Shown: in pieces, positions 16,917-24,616 of the stretch | How positions within the stretch are numbered: the stretch's first letter is position 1 | How the letters are laid out: each line of letters opens with the position of its first letter | Assembly (NCBI GenBank): GCA_947259275.1 | Contig: CAMYMH010000003.1 | Coordinates: 1-64,000 of the forward strand | Direction: 5' to 3' | From: an uncultured Acidimicrobiaceae bacterium | GTDB taxonomy: Bacteria; Actinomycetota; Acidimicrobiia; Spongiisociales; SHLN01 | Length of the DNA: 64,000 nucleotides | The notes under the pieces: model-generated | The model's input: the letters and a program-made list of their open reading frames with translations, nothing else | Told to the model about the DNA's origin: nothing | Databases searched by the model: none | Program-made: the position numbers and the translations under genes

Positions 16917-17402
16917 ATGGTCATGACCAAAGACGGCAAGAAGGCCGCATACGCATTGATCGGTGCCCCGGTGTGGGCCGCCAAGAAGATCACCGAGATG
17001 ACCGGTGACGTCGGTGACGTTACCCGCCGCGAGTTCGACGCCTGGGTCAAGGAAGGCGAGAAGCTGGCCAAGAAGCTCAGCGACCGGAACATGGTCGAGG
17101 AGCTCAGCGAGCGCATGGACCTCGACCAGATCCAGGATCAGGTCGAGAAGCTGCGCGAACAGCTGGAGAGCGTGCTCGGCAACTGGCGCGACAGCTTCCG
17201 GGCCGAGACCAAGCCGGCGGCAAAGCCGGCCGCCAAGAAAGCTCCGGCCAAGAAGGCTCCCGCGACTCGCAAGCCCGCAGCCAAGAAGCCGGCCGCCAAA
17301 AAGCCGGCCGCCAAGAAGCCGGCCGCCAAGAAAGCTCCGGCCAAGAAGGCTCCCGCGACTCGCAAGCCCGCAGCCAAGAAGCCAGCTGCGGCCAAGAAGT
17401 AG
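16917..17402 (+). CDS. HbhA-like protein with lysine/alanine/proline-rich tail
   Basis: The 161-residue protein has an N-terminal helical part (about 1-100, PVWAAKKITEMTGDVGDVTRREFDAWVKEGEKLAKKL) and a highly basic tail of repeated KKPAAKKPA and KKAPAKKAPATRKPA units (about 101-161). In mycobacteria HbhA (heparin-binding hemagglutinin) has the same layout and the same upstream XRE gene; related tails also bind DNA or polyhydroxyalkanoate granules. The gene contains a direct DNA repeat of about 57 bases (17229-17285 and 17319-17375), so tail length may vary by slippage. No signal peptide is seen. A strong terminator follows. Confidence 0.8.
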   Translation: MVMTKDGKKAAYALIGAPVWAAKKITEMTGDVGDVTRREFDAWVKEGEKLAKKLSDRNMVEELSERMDLDQIQDQVEKLREQLESVLGNWRDSFRAETKPAAKPAAKKAPAKKAPATRKPAAKKPAAKKPAAKKPAAKKAPAKKAPATRKPAAKKPAAAKK

Positions 17403-17410
17403 CCAGCAGA

Positions 17411-17453
17411 GAAATCAGGAGAAGCGCCCCTCCGGGGGCGCTTTTCTGATTTC
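17411..17453 (+). terminator. Rho-independent terminator of the XRE-hbhA-like operon
   Basis: Stem AAGCGCCCC/GGGGGCGCTT around a short loop is followed by TTTTC. The stem extends outward with GAAATCAG/CTGATTTC to about 20 bp. It starts 9 bases after the stop codon. Confidence 0.85.
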
Positions 17454-17582
17454 CGTCGGCCGCCCACCGTTAACCGCCCTACCGCAATACTGGACGGTTG
17501 ACCAGGCCACCTGCAATCAAGCGCCCGAGCGGTGGGCGGTAGGCGGTGGGCGGTTCGCCGCCGGCGGCCTGCGGCCGCCGGC

Positions 17583-17990
17583 TCAGTGGCTGACGGCCGG
17601 CGGCAATTGCTTGGCGTGCTCGACCCAGCGCTTGACCATGACCTCGGTCGGGAGGCGGCGGACGAGACGCTTCTTCGAGTTGACCTGGATCATCCTCCCG
17701 AGCAGTGACTGCGGGTTTCGGTTGCGCAACTCCTTGCAGGTGTCGACACCGGCGGCTTCGAGCAAGTCGGAATACTCCTCACCGATGCCCTTGACCCGCA
17801 TGAGGTCAGCTCGGTTCACCCAATCGAGGATTTGACGTTCGGTGAGGCCGGTGACGGATGCGAGCTCGCGGCGGCCGCTTCGCGTGCCGGCGCGCTTGAG
17901 CAGTTTCTCTGTGGTACGTACTCCCGTCTTGCGCAGGGTGCGAGCCTCCGCTCGTTTCATACCATCAATGGTGTCGATCGATCCCACCAC
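17583..17990 (-). CDS. DUF4332-like helix-hairpin-helix protein
   Basis: The 135-residue protein shows repeated helix-hairpin-helix-like motifs: ARTLRKTGVRTTEKLLKRAG, LTERQILDWVNRADLMRVKGIGEEYSDLLEAAGVDTCKELRNRNP. The segment MRVKGIGEEYSDLLEAAGVDT is the DUF4332 hallmark. Such proteins are presumed nucleic-acid binding; the function is unknown. Two adjacent GTG codons (17990 and 17987) follow AAAGGA; either may be the start. An internal hairpin-rich GCCGGCGGC block lies just after the stop and may end the transcript. Confidence 0.75.
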   Translation of the reverse strand: MVGSIDTIDGMKRAEARTLRKTGVRTTEKLLKRAGTRSGRRELASVTGLTERQILDWVNRADLMRVKGIGEEYSDLLEAAGVDTCKELRNRNPQSLLGRMIQVNSKKRLVRRLPTEVMVKRWVEHAKQLPPAVSH

Positions 17991-18036
17991 AGTTCCTTTC
18001 TGGTCCTTCCCCCAGAGGCAATTTAGCAACCGGGCC

Positions 18037-18618
18037 TCAGGCCGCGCCAAATCGAGGCAGCACCGCCTCGATGTCTGTCGGTACCTGGATACGCCGGGGA
18101 GCACGCTCATCACCCCGTACCTCGGTCACCCACTCCGGATGTGCCCGGGCGATGTCGAGCGGATCGAGCCCGCGACTCATGAACCGATCCCATTGGCTGC
18201 GGTCCAACAACAACGGATATCCCGGCTCGTAGCGATAAACCGGCATGGTGACCCCACCGGCATGAGCGGCCTGCAAGGAACGGAGGTGACCTTCGGTAAT
18301 GCCAGGCTGGTTGCCGAGGGCTACCAGCGCGGGCCGGTGCACCCGTTCTCTCGACAGATAGTCGAGACCGGTTCGCATCGACGACCCGATGCCTTGCTCC
18401 CAGTCGTAGTTGATTATGACGGCCCCGAGCTTGGTTGCCGCCAGAATCTCCTCGGCGCACCAGCCGAGGACAACCACCAGCGGATCGAGCCAGCCGGCCA
18501 TCCGCTCGGCGAGCACCTCCAGCAGCGGACGACCGCCGACGTCGACCAGCTGGACCGGCTCCCCCAGCGCATCGGAAGGCCCGGCGGCCAGCAGAATGCC
18601 GGCCGCTTCGGCTTTCAC
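18037..18618 (-). CDS. MobA/MocA-like nucleotidyltransferase
   Basis: The 193-residue protein starts AAGILLAAGPSDALGEPVQL, an NTP-transferase nucleotide loop, followed by GGRPLLEVL, LGWCAEEI, INYDWEQGIGSSMRTGLDYL and ALGNQPGITEGHL, matching the molybdopterin nucleotidyltransferase-like fold of MocA/MobA. The usual S-x-R-M-G part of the loop is replaced, and the P-D-x-P motif reads NQPGI, so the activity may differ. The start GTG 18618 overlaps the upstream stop by GTGA. It is the last gene of the HTH-clpS-DUF2017 operon. Confidence 0.7.
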   Translation of the reverse strand: MKAEAAGILLAAGPSDALGEPVQLVDVGGRPLLEVLAERMAGWLDPLVVVLGWCAEEILAATKLGAVIINYDWEQGIGSSMRTGLDYLSRERVHRPALVALGNQPGITEGHLRSLQAAHAGGVTMPVYRYEPGYPLLLDRSQWDRFMSRGLDPLDIARAHPEWVTEVRGDERAPRRIQVPTDIEAVLPRFGAA

Positions 18619-19067
18619 AGCCGCTCCATGAGCACGGTCACGAGCTGGTCTTGTAGGTACGTGAGGAACCCGAGAGTCATCCGCTCCGGATCGTCCTCGT
18701 CGCCGATTACCCAACCGGGTTCGGTGATCCCGATTCGCGCGGCCAGCGCCAGCCTGGTGTCGCCGATCACGGTGAGCCACGCTTCCGCTTCTTCGGGAGT
18801 GAGCACCTCCCGTTCCAGTGAGGCAACGAAGCTCTCCCGGTCGCCGGCACGCGCCTCAGCCAGCTGGGATCCCGAATACTCCGCCATTTCGAGTTGGGCA
18901 GCAGCATCGTCCGGATAGGCCTCGACATGCAGGCGACTATGGGCAGCGTCACCCGGCTCGGCGTCCACCGCCTCCAGTAGCTGCGGGAGGCCGAGCAGGA
19001 ACTGACGCTCGTCGTGGGAAAGACGGACGGACACGCCGTCATGATGGGGCTTGAAGGGCCGTCTCAC
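18615..19067 (-). CDS. DUF2017 family protein
   Basis: The 150-residue protein (VRLSHDERQFLLGLPQLLEAV, LDVTPEE-like REVLTPEEAEAWLTVIGDTRLALAARIGI, LGFLTYLQDQLVTVL) matches the actinobacterial DUF2017 family, which typically sits beside clpS. The role is unknown, but the constant pairing suggests a link to Clp proteolysis. GTG 19067 overlaps the clpS stop (GTGA). Confidence 0.8.
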   Translation of the reverse strand: MRRPFKPHHDGVSVRLSHDERQFLLGLPQLLEAVDAEPGDAAHSRLHVEAYPDDAAAQLEMAEYSGSQLAEARAGDRESFVASLEREVLTPEEAEAWLTVIGDTRLALAARIGITEPGWVIGDEDDPERMTLGFLTYLQDQLVTVLMERL

Positions 19068-19351
19068 GCTTGCTCGATGGTGGCCCACAGACCGTAGTGG
19101 TGGAGGCGGTGGCAGTCGAGTTCGGCCTTCTCGCGCGGCGCGGTGACGACGACCGACCTGCCCTCGCGGTGCACCTCGAGCATCTTGCGAGTTGCCCTGG
19201 CTTCCGTGAAGCCGAACAGGCGGCGGAACACATAGACGACGTATGACATCAGGTTGACGGGGTCATCCCATACGATGACGTTCCAACCCTTGGATTCGAG
19301 GTCGGATTCGTCGATCGACGGGTCTTCGACTTCAACGGGAGCGGTGGTCAT
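19064..19351 (-). CDS. clpS: ATP-dependent Clp protease adaptor ClpS
   Basis: The 95-residue adaptor delivers N-end-rule substrates to ClpA/ClpC. The ClpS core is clear: GWNVIVWDDPVNLMSYVVYVF (residues about 22-42, with the D-D-P-V-N-L degron-binding edge), LFGFTEARATRKMLEVHREGRSVVVTAPREKAE. ATG 19351 overlaps the upstream HTH gene by ATGA. Confidence 0.93.
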   Translation of the reverse strand: MTTAPVEVEDPSIDESDLESKGWNVIVWDDPVNLMSYVVYVFRRLFGFTEARATRKMLEVHREGRSVVVTAPREKAELDCHRLHHYGLWATIEQA

Positions 19352-19557
19352 CGCGATCTGACGGCTGAGTCGCGACGCTGATTGAGATAATCCTCGAAGT
19401 CGGATCTCGCCACCCGCCACTCGCGGCCGAACTTCACCGCCGGCAGGTGACCGTTTCGCAGCATTCGGGTCACGACGAACGTAGACACATCCATGTACTC
19501 ACAGATGTCGACAACCGATAGCCACTCCTTGGGCACGTCAACGCGGATCCGCTCCAT
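19348..19557 (-). CDS. Small excisionase/MerR-type helix-turn-helix protein
   Basis: The 69-residue protein is essentially one winged HTH: WLSVVDICEYMDVSTFVVTRMLRNGHLPAVKFGREWRVARSDFEDYLNQR, the pattern of excisionase-family DNA-binding proteins and of BldC-like regulators. It heads an operon with clpS, DUF2017 and a nucleotidyltransferase, all overlapping by 4 bases. It is divergent from the Clp1-like gene with a 45-base gap, so one promoter region could serve both. Confidence 0.8.
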   Translation of the reverse strand: MERIRVDVPKEWLSVVDICEYMDVSTFVVTRMLRNGHLPAVKFGREWRVARSDFEDYLNQRRDSAVRSR

Positions 19558-19602
19558 GGCACCAGGGTATGGTACGAGCCCGACCACGGCAAGAGGAGGG
19601 CC

Positions 19603-20484
19603 ATGGACGATGTGCATGCACCCCTGATCGAGGACCTGGTTCGCCGGCGAGGCGTGGTGCTGTTGCTGGGCGCGGCCGACACCGGCAAGACCACCTTCGC
19701 GCGTCAGCTGCTGGCAGCAGCCATCGCAGCAGGGAAACGAGCAGCATTCGTCGACGCCGACATCAGTGAGTCCACGGTGGGCCCGCCGACCTGCGTCGGC
19801 CTGAAGTGGGTGAATGACCCGGCCGATCTCGACAACCTCGCCAACGCCGACCGGCTCCAGTTTGTCGGCTCGATCAAGACGAGCGGCCTCGTGCTTCAGC
19901 AGGTGGTGGCGACGGCAGCCCTCGTTGACCAAACCCGTGACAAGGTGGACCTCGTCGTGGTGGACACCTCTGACGAGGTGTCCGGTGTAACGGGTCAGAC
20001 GCTCAAGTATCACAAGACCGAGCTCACTCGTCCGGAAGTCGTGGTGGCTTTCCAACGGGGCGAAGAGATGGCGCCAATCGTCGGCATGCTGCGGCGCTTC
20101 TTCGGCTCCGATGTCCAGGAGGCGCCGATATCGGCGAGCATCCGATCGGCAACTCCGCACGAACGAAATGCCGACCGGGCCAAGCACTTCGAGGCGGAAC
20201 TAACTCCTCCCCTGCAAGCGTGGCGGGTCCGGTCAACCGTCTTCGCGCCCACCCTCCCGGCCGGGCTCGACCCAACCCGTCTCGATGCCATGCTGGTCGG
20301 CCTCCAGGACGGCGAGGGCTCGACCCTGGGCCTCGGCGTACTCAAGGAGGAGGACGGAATCCTGCGGGTGCTAACCAACCACGGCGAGGGCATGCGCGGC
20401 CTTCGGCTCGGCTCCATGCGCATCGACCTCGAGACTTATGCGGTGGAACCGGTGCGGCTGCGCGAAGTGATGTTTGGGCTTTGA
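19603..20484 (+). CDS. Clp1/Grc3-like P-loop (polynucleotide kinase-related) protein
   Basis: The 293-residue protein has Walker A GAADTGKTTFAR near residues 20-31, a DADISESTVGPPTCVGL segment near residues 48-64 matching the D-x-D-x-G-Q region of the Clp1 P-loop family, and a Walker B-like VDLVVVDTSDEVSG. Eukaryotic Clp1/Grc3 are RNA 5'-kinases; bacterial members are poorly studied. The C-terminal third (DGEGSTLGLGVLKEEDGILRVLTNHGEG) may be an added beta domain. The start is well set by AGAGGAGGG. Kinase activity is inferred only. Confidence 0.7.
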   Translation: MDDVHAPLIEDLVRRRGVVLLLGAADTGKTTFARQLLAAAIAAGKRAAFVDADISESTVGPPTCVGLKWVNDPADLDNLANADRLQFVGSIKTSGLVLQQVVATAALVDQTRDKVDLVVVDTSDEVSGVTGQTLKYHKTELTRPEVVVAFQRGEEMAPIVGMLRRFFGSDVQEAPISASIRSATPHERNADRAKHFEAELTPPLQAWRVRSTVFAPTLPAGLDPTRLDAMLVGLQDGEGSTLGLGVLKEEDGILRVLTNHGEGMRGLRLGSMRIDLETYAVEPVRLREVMFGL

Positions 20485-20846
20485 GGAACGCCTGCGGCGT
20501 CCCGGCCTCCGGCCCCCAGCCTCCGGCCCCCAGCCAGACGGGCATGGCTCCCTGTCGACCGGTCTGTATTTCGTTGGTCTCGAATGTGAGAGCGCGCCTC
20601 CCCGCTGGTGATTCGTTTGGACGGGTGACGGGAGCTGCTCATGGGGACCTTCACGCACCGGGGAGTTCGCCGCTCTGGCCGGAGGCCGATGGCCGGTGGC
20701 CGGTGGCCGATTCCGCGCAAGAGCCCGAGTAACTTCGGTGATTCCTGGGCTCCGCACTTCCCCAAACGGGGCTCGGAAATCGCCTCGGCTTCTCGGGCTC
20801 TTACTCTGTCGAAGCTAACGAATCGACGCCGGCGAAGCAAGGTGGG

Positions 20847-20872
20847 AAAACCCCCGTTCTTAGGGCGTTTTT
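20847..20872. terminator. Terminator-like hairpin
   Basis: AAAACCCCC...GGGCGTTTTT forms a stem with one mismatch and A/T-rich flanks on both sides, so it could act on either strand. It may end the minus-strand mshA-YbjN transcript, whose last stop is at 21027. Confidence 0.45.
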
Positions 20873-20902
20873 CGCAGTTTCGGTGCACGTAACTGTTGCT
20901 AG

Positions 20903-20988
20903 TTATCCATAGATCTGACATCGGAAACCCACTTATCCACTTATCCACAACAATCCACAGGGGGTTGTGCACAACCCCCTGTAGACAA
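20903..20988. promoter_or_regulatory. Cluster of DnaA-box-like 9-mers with a 24-bp palindrome
   Basis: Plus-strand TTATCCATA (20903-20911), TTATCCACT (20933-20941) and the perfect box TTATCCACA (20941-20949) are followed by CAATCCACA (20951-20959), a perfect palindrome at 20958-20981 whose centre is TTGTGCACAA, and minus-strand TTGTCTACA (20980-20988). Such density is unusual in GC-rich DNA. It may be an origin, a DnaA-titrating site or a DnaA-regulated promoter; no dnaA, dnaN, parA or rpmH lies in the window. Confidence 0.6.
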
Positions 20989-21026
20989 GTTTCTTAGCTG
21001 ACTTTTCGCGTGTGGATGAAGGGCAC

Positions 21027-21452
21027 TCATCCCCTGGCAAACCCCGCCCGCAGCATCGCTCGGAAGCTCAGCTCGACCGCCTCATATATGGCTCCCAGAA
21101 CCTCATCGAGGGCTTGCGAACTCCACTCCTCCAACGACACACGGCCGGTGAGGAACACATCACCATCCGAGTCGATGCTGAAGCGGGCCCGCCACATGCG
21201 ATGGTTTCGAGTCAGCAACTGGCGGTACACCTCCTGGTGACCGCCGGCTGGGTTGGGGAGGACATAGGCTTCGAAGCCGACCGTGCGCTCGCCCACCTCG
21301 AACCACACGGTGGTGAAGTCCCTTACTTGCTGAGCCATCCGCACCGCCCAGCGACCCTCGTACTCCTCGGCATTGACAACATCGGACCCCTCATCGGCCA
21401 CCAGGCGGCGGCTGGCGTCGGTGAGCAAATCCCAAGCCTGAGAGCTCCTCAC
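21027..21452 (-). CDS. YbjN-domain protein (Rv0487-like)
   Basis: The 141-residue protein (AWDLLTDASRRLV, YEGRWAVRMAQQVRDFTTVWFEVGERTVGFEAYVLPNPAGGHQEVYRQLLTRNH, FSIDSDGDVFLTGRVSL, LGAIYEAVELSFRAMLRAGF) has the YbjN fold, related to secretion chaperones. In mycobacteria the gene after mshA is of this type, and here it also follows mshA. GTG 21452 is chosen because an upstream start would overlap mshA. The function is unknown. Confidence 0.78.
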   Translation of the reverse strand: MRSSQAWDLLTDASRRLVADEGSDVVNAEEYEGRWAVRMAQQVRDFTTVWFEVGERTVGFEAYVLPNPAGGHQEVYRQLLTRNHRMWRARFSIDSDGDVFLTGRVSLEEWSSQALDEVLGAIYEAVELSFRAMLRAGFARG

Positions 21453-21480
21453 CTCTGGGTCCCGCCGTGACCGGCCACCA

Positions 21481-22683
21481 CTAGATGCCCGAGTACAGCT
21501 CGAGCAAGCGGTCGGCGGTTGCATCCCAGGAGAACTTCTCCGAGTGAGCGACCGCTCCCTTCGAGAACCGGTCCGCTTCGGCGAGCACCCGGTTGACTGC
21601 CCCGGCCCATACCGGCGGGTGGTAGCCGCCTACGAGAACGCCGCTGGTCCCGTCGGCGACCGAGTAGGCGAGGCCGCCTACGTTGGCAGCTACCACCGGC
21701 AGGCCCGAGGCCTGGGCTTCAGCGGCCACCAGGCCAAAGGACTCGGATCGAGAGGGAACCAGCAGGACGTCACAAGCTCGATAGAAGTCGGCGAGAACGC
21801 CGTGTGCCTCCGGGGGTCGGAACACGACCTCGTCACCAAGGCCGCGATGGATGGCCAGCCGAGCAAGATGGGCCATCTCGGCTTCACCCTCGTTGCCGCT
21901 CGGGCCGCCGACCACCACCAGCCTGGCAAGCGGGTGATCTTCCCGCACCGCGGCCAGGGTCTCGATGGCAGTTTCAACCCCCTTGAGCGGCTGAATTCTC
22001 CCGACAAACAAGAGCAGGGGGCCGAACTCGATGCCTAGTCGCTGGCGGGCCTCGGCTTTCGAGCCGGGGTGAAACAGGGCGTGGTCCACGCCCGGGGGGG
22101 AGATGCAGATGGACTCGGGATTGGTGCCGTAGTGCTCAACCAGGTCGTCAAACTCGTAGGGTGTGGAAGCGACGACGCAGTCGGCTAACTCGATCACCTC
22201 TTGCTCGGTAGCAATCCGCAGCAGACTTTCGGGCGGCTGGCCATCGGCCCGCCTGGCGTCCTTGATCCGACCCAGGGTGTGGAACGAATGTGCCAGGCCC
22301 GCTCCCAGCTGCTGCTTGACGATGACCCCCGCCCATCCAGACAGCCAATAGTGGGAGTGGACAACGTCATACTCGGCCCGGTTGGCACCGGCCCATTTCG
22401 CCACCCCGAGAGCAAACTCCTGGACTCCGTCGGCCAGCCGGGCGGTGGGAAGCGGCTCCTCGGGCCCGGCCGTGATGTGCACCACCTTGTAGTTCTCGGC
22501 CACCATGACATCCTCGGGCTGGGCGGGGTCGGCGCGGCGAGTGAACACCTCGATCTCGATGCCGCGCCCGGCCATGGTGCGAGCCAGACGGTCGATATAC
22601 ACGTTCATCCCCCCGGCATCGCCGATACCGGGCTGGGCAAGCGGGGTTGTGTGCATCGACAGGTACGCCACCCGTTTGATCAT
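21481..22683 (-). CDS. mshA: D-inositol-3-phosphate glycosyltransferase (mycothiol biosynthesis)
   Basis: The 400-residue GT4-family enzyme transfers GlcNAc to inositol-3-phosphate, the first step of mycothiol synthesis. It has the MshA N-terminal signature SMHTTPLAQPGIGDAGGMNVYIDRLA, VVHSHYWLSGW, AHSFHTLGRIKDARRADG, and the donor site PSRSESFGLVAAEAQASGLPVVAANVGG. It implies that the host uses mycothiol, a marker of Actinomycetota. It overlaps the preceding acetyltransferase gene by ATGA and is followed by the YbjN gene. Confidence 0.93.
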   Translation of the reverse strand: MIKRVAYLSMHTTPLAQPGIGDAGGMNVYIDRLARTMAGRGIEIEVFTRRADPAQPEDVMVAENYKVVHITAGPEEPLPTARLADGVQEFALGVAKWAGANRAEYDVVHSHYWLSGWAGVIVKQQLGAGLAHSFHTLGRIKDARRADGQPPESLLRIATEQEVIELADCVVASTPYEFDDLVEHYGTNPESICISPPGVDHALFHPGSKAEARQRLGIEFGPLLLFVGRIQPLKGVETAIETLAAVREDHPLARLVVVGGPSGNEGEAEMAHLARLAIHRGLGDEVVFRPPEAHGVLADFYRACDVLLVPSRSESFGLVAAEAQASGLPVVAANVGGLAYSVADGTSGVLVGGYHPPVWAGAVNRVLAEADRFSKGAVAHSEKFSWDATADRLLELYSGI

Positions 22684-23576
22684 GTGCGTCCTTCCAGTAC
22701 GTACAGCGGACGAGGCTTGGCGCCGAGACGCAACTTATAGGGCTCGTCGCCCTTGAGGAAGTCGAAGATAGCGGAACCTGAGTCGATGGCCGATTGGAAC
22801 AGCAGCCACAGCATGACCATCCCGGGCGAGGCGGATGCGTGGACCGGATCGTACGCAGAGTTGTACAGGTAATAGGCCCGGTCGTCCTGAAACCCGATGG
22901 CGGCCGCCACCGGGATCCCGGCGTCCCCAGCGACGAGGTCGACGCGGGCGGCGGGAAGCGCCGCCAGCTCCCGGAAGAACGACTCCCGTTCGGGGGTCAT
23001 GAATTGTCCCTTTCTCCCCTCCGCCATGCGATGCATCTGGACCAACACCCCGACCGGATCGGCTGTTCCCTCCAGCAGATGCGGAGCTCCGAGCGCATCT
23101 CCGAACCGCCGGTGCTTGCGTCGCAGCTCGTGGCGTTCCTTCTTGCTCAATCCCGCCAGGAACCCGTCAAAGTCGTCGGGCAGCTCAATCCGGAAGGCGG
23201 CCTCGTGCTGGGTGCAACTGACGTCCGGTTCGAGGCCGGACTTCAGCTCTTCGGCGGCTTCGGCGGGCAACGAATCGAACCGGAACCGGGTTCCGGAGGG
23301 CAAACGTGCGACATATTCAGCGAGCAGCGCTCCGGAGCCGACGCCGAGGGGCGTGTGATAGTCGGTCAGGTCCTCGTCGCCCACGAAAGACACTGCCCCA
23401 TCCGGGGTCTGCCACAGGGCAAGAAGTGCCGAATGATTCTCAACCAAAGCAAGCCGGCCGATGCCGAAGTGCCCCCACCAACGTTCGAGGTACTCGCGCT
23501 GCGAGAAGACCGATGTATCAGAGGCAGCGGGCGGCAAGGAGAAGCCGTCGGCCGTCCAGTCCTGGTGGATGCGCAT
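22680..23576 (-). CDS. GNAT-superfamily acyltransferase (CelD/BcsL-like, GNAT_6)
   Basis: The 298-residue protein begins with SQREYLERWWGHFG, contains GFLAGLSKKERHELRRKHRRF near residues 138-158 and a C-terminal half with DLVAGDAGIPVAAAIGFQDDRAYYLYNSAYDP and FDFLKGDEPYKLRLG, the pattern of the large GNAT_6 proteins related to FemAB. It probably transfers an acyl or aminoacyl group; the substrate is unknown. It sits between an asparaginase and mshA with a 2-base gap and a 4-base overlap, so one operon is likely. Confidence 0.8.
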   Translation of the reverse strand: MRIHQDWTADGFSLPPAASDTSVFSQREYLERWWGHFGIGRLALVENHSALLALWQTPDGAVSFVGDEDLTDYHTPLGVGSGALLAEYVARLPSGTRFRFDSLPAEAAEELKSGLEPDVSCTQHEAAFRIELPDDFDGFLAGLSKKERHELRRKHRRFGDALGAPHLLEGTADPVGVLVQMHRMAEGRKGQFMTPERESFFRELAALPAARVDLVAGDAGIPVAAAIGFQDDRAYYLYNSAYDPVHASASPGMVMLWLLFQSAIDSGSAIFDFLKGDEPYKLRLGAKPRPLYVLEGRT

Positions 23577-23578
23577 GA

Positions 23579-24514
23579 TTACCCGAGCGCGGGCTCGTAC
23601 GAGCCGACCGGCTCACCACCGCCGAACAGCGGGGGCCGGGCGTGCCCGGCGAGGCTCTCTCTGGCCACCGGCTCGAGCACGCCAAGCCGATCTAGGGCCT
23701 CGATCACTCCCACGTACAACGCCGGGTTTGAGCCATCCCAGCACTTGGCCGCCAGCCCGAACCTCCCCGTCAATGCCACGCCGGCGCAGGCGACGGCTCC
23801 GCCCTTGACCGCCGCGGGAAGCCACTGCATGAGAGCAGCCTCGGGCCGGTCGGTATCGGAGGTGAGGGCAGGCAGCGCCATCATCGCCTCGCGTACCTGG
23901 GCGAAGCGTTCATCCATCGCCAGCCGGGCGAAGGCCCTCGCCAGGCCGTGCGTGCTCCCTCGCAAGGTCGGAAATCCGCACCCGTCGACGCCCACCGGGG
24001 TCACGTCCTCTCCGGTCAGATCCGAAACCAGTCCGACGACCCGCCGCTGGTAGGGGTGGTCACCGTCGGTATAGGTCTCGATCGGCCAGCCGGCAGCCAC
24101 GCAGGCCGCCAGGGCGGCGGAATGTTTGCCCGAGCAGTTGTGATAGATCGCCGCCGGCCTGGTGTGGCCGGCGGCAATCAGCTGCTGGTAGGCCGAATCC
24201 GAGAGCGGCCAATCGGGCGGACACTGCAGCGCCGACTCATCGAGCCCCGCACCGATGAGCGTCGACGCCACGACTGCGCGATGGGCGGCCTGGCCACCGT
24301 GGCTGGCGGCAGCCAGCGCGATTTGCTCCCGGTTGAGATCGGCACCCGCCTCGAGGCAGATGGTGGCTTGAAACGGCTTGATTGCCGAGCGCAGAAAAAA
24401 AGTGCGGTCGACGTCGCCGACCTCCAGCACCGTCGACCCGTCAGGATCGACAACCGCAATCGCGCCGTGGTGGTAGCTCTCGGCCAGCCCGGATCGAACG
24501 GCGCGGGCCAGCAC
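23579..24514 (-). CDS. L-asparaginase II-type protein
   Basis: The 311-residue protein matches the AnsA-unrelated asparaginase II family (PF06089): RSGLAESYHHGAIAVVDPDGSTVLEVGD, FFLRSAIKPFQATICLEAGAD, AASHGGQAAHRAVV, IYHNCSGKHSAALAACVAAGWP, VDGCGFPT. The Ser-x-x-Lys pair in RSAIKPFQ resembles the serine/lysine active site of this fold. GTG 24514 fits the family start; the frame runs to 24595 but that part covers a G/C-rich hairpin. It heads the operon with the acyltransferase and mshA. Confidence 0.85.
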   Translation of the reverse strand: MLARAVRSGLAESYHHGAIAVVDPDGSTVLEVGDVDRTFFLRSAIKPFQATICLEAGADLNREQIALAAASHGGQAAHRAVVASTLIGAGLDESALQCPPDWPLSDSAYQQLIAAGHTRPAAIYHNCSGKHSAALAACVAAGWPIETYTDGDHPYQRRVVGLVSDLTGEDVTPVGVDGCGFPTLRGSTHGLARAFARLAMDERFAQVREAMMALPALTSDTDRPEAALMQWLPAAVKGGAVACAGVALTGRFGLAAKCWDGSNPALYVGVIEALDRLGVLEPVARESLAGHARPPLFGGGEPVGSYEPALG

Positions 24515-24616
24515 TAGGAGGCCGCTGGGCAATCCACGTCGCCGAGCGCCGGGCTGTAGCCCCCTACCCCCCGGCTGGGCTGGGGGGACTGACATGCGGC
24601 ATTGCTCGGCACGTTC

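Larger units (their letters stand above)
20485..21026. other. 542-base non-coding region with repeats, terminator and DnaA-box-like cluster
   Basis: No gene was found. The left part has a hairpin GGAACGC/GGCGTCC right after the Clp1-like stop, two CCTCCGGCCCCCAG repeats, and a GGCCGGTGGCC run near 20692-20707. A terminator-like hairpin lies at 20847-20872. The right 100 bases are AT-richer and hold the DnaA-box-like sites and a perfect palindrome. Confidence 0.65.

Noticed and set aside
20903-20988. Naming the DnaA-box cluster as the chromosomal origin
   Set aside because: No dnaA, dnaN, gyrB, parAB or rpmH is nearby and skew cannot be judged in one window, so it is kept only as a candidate.
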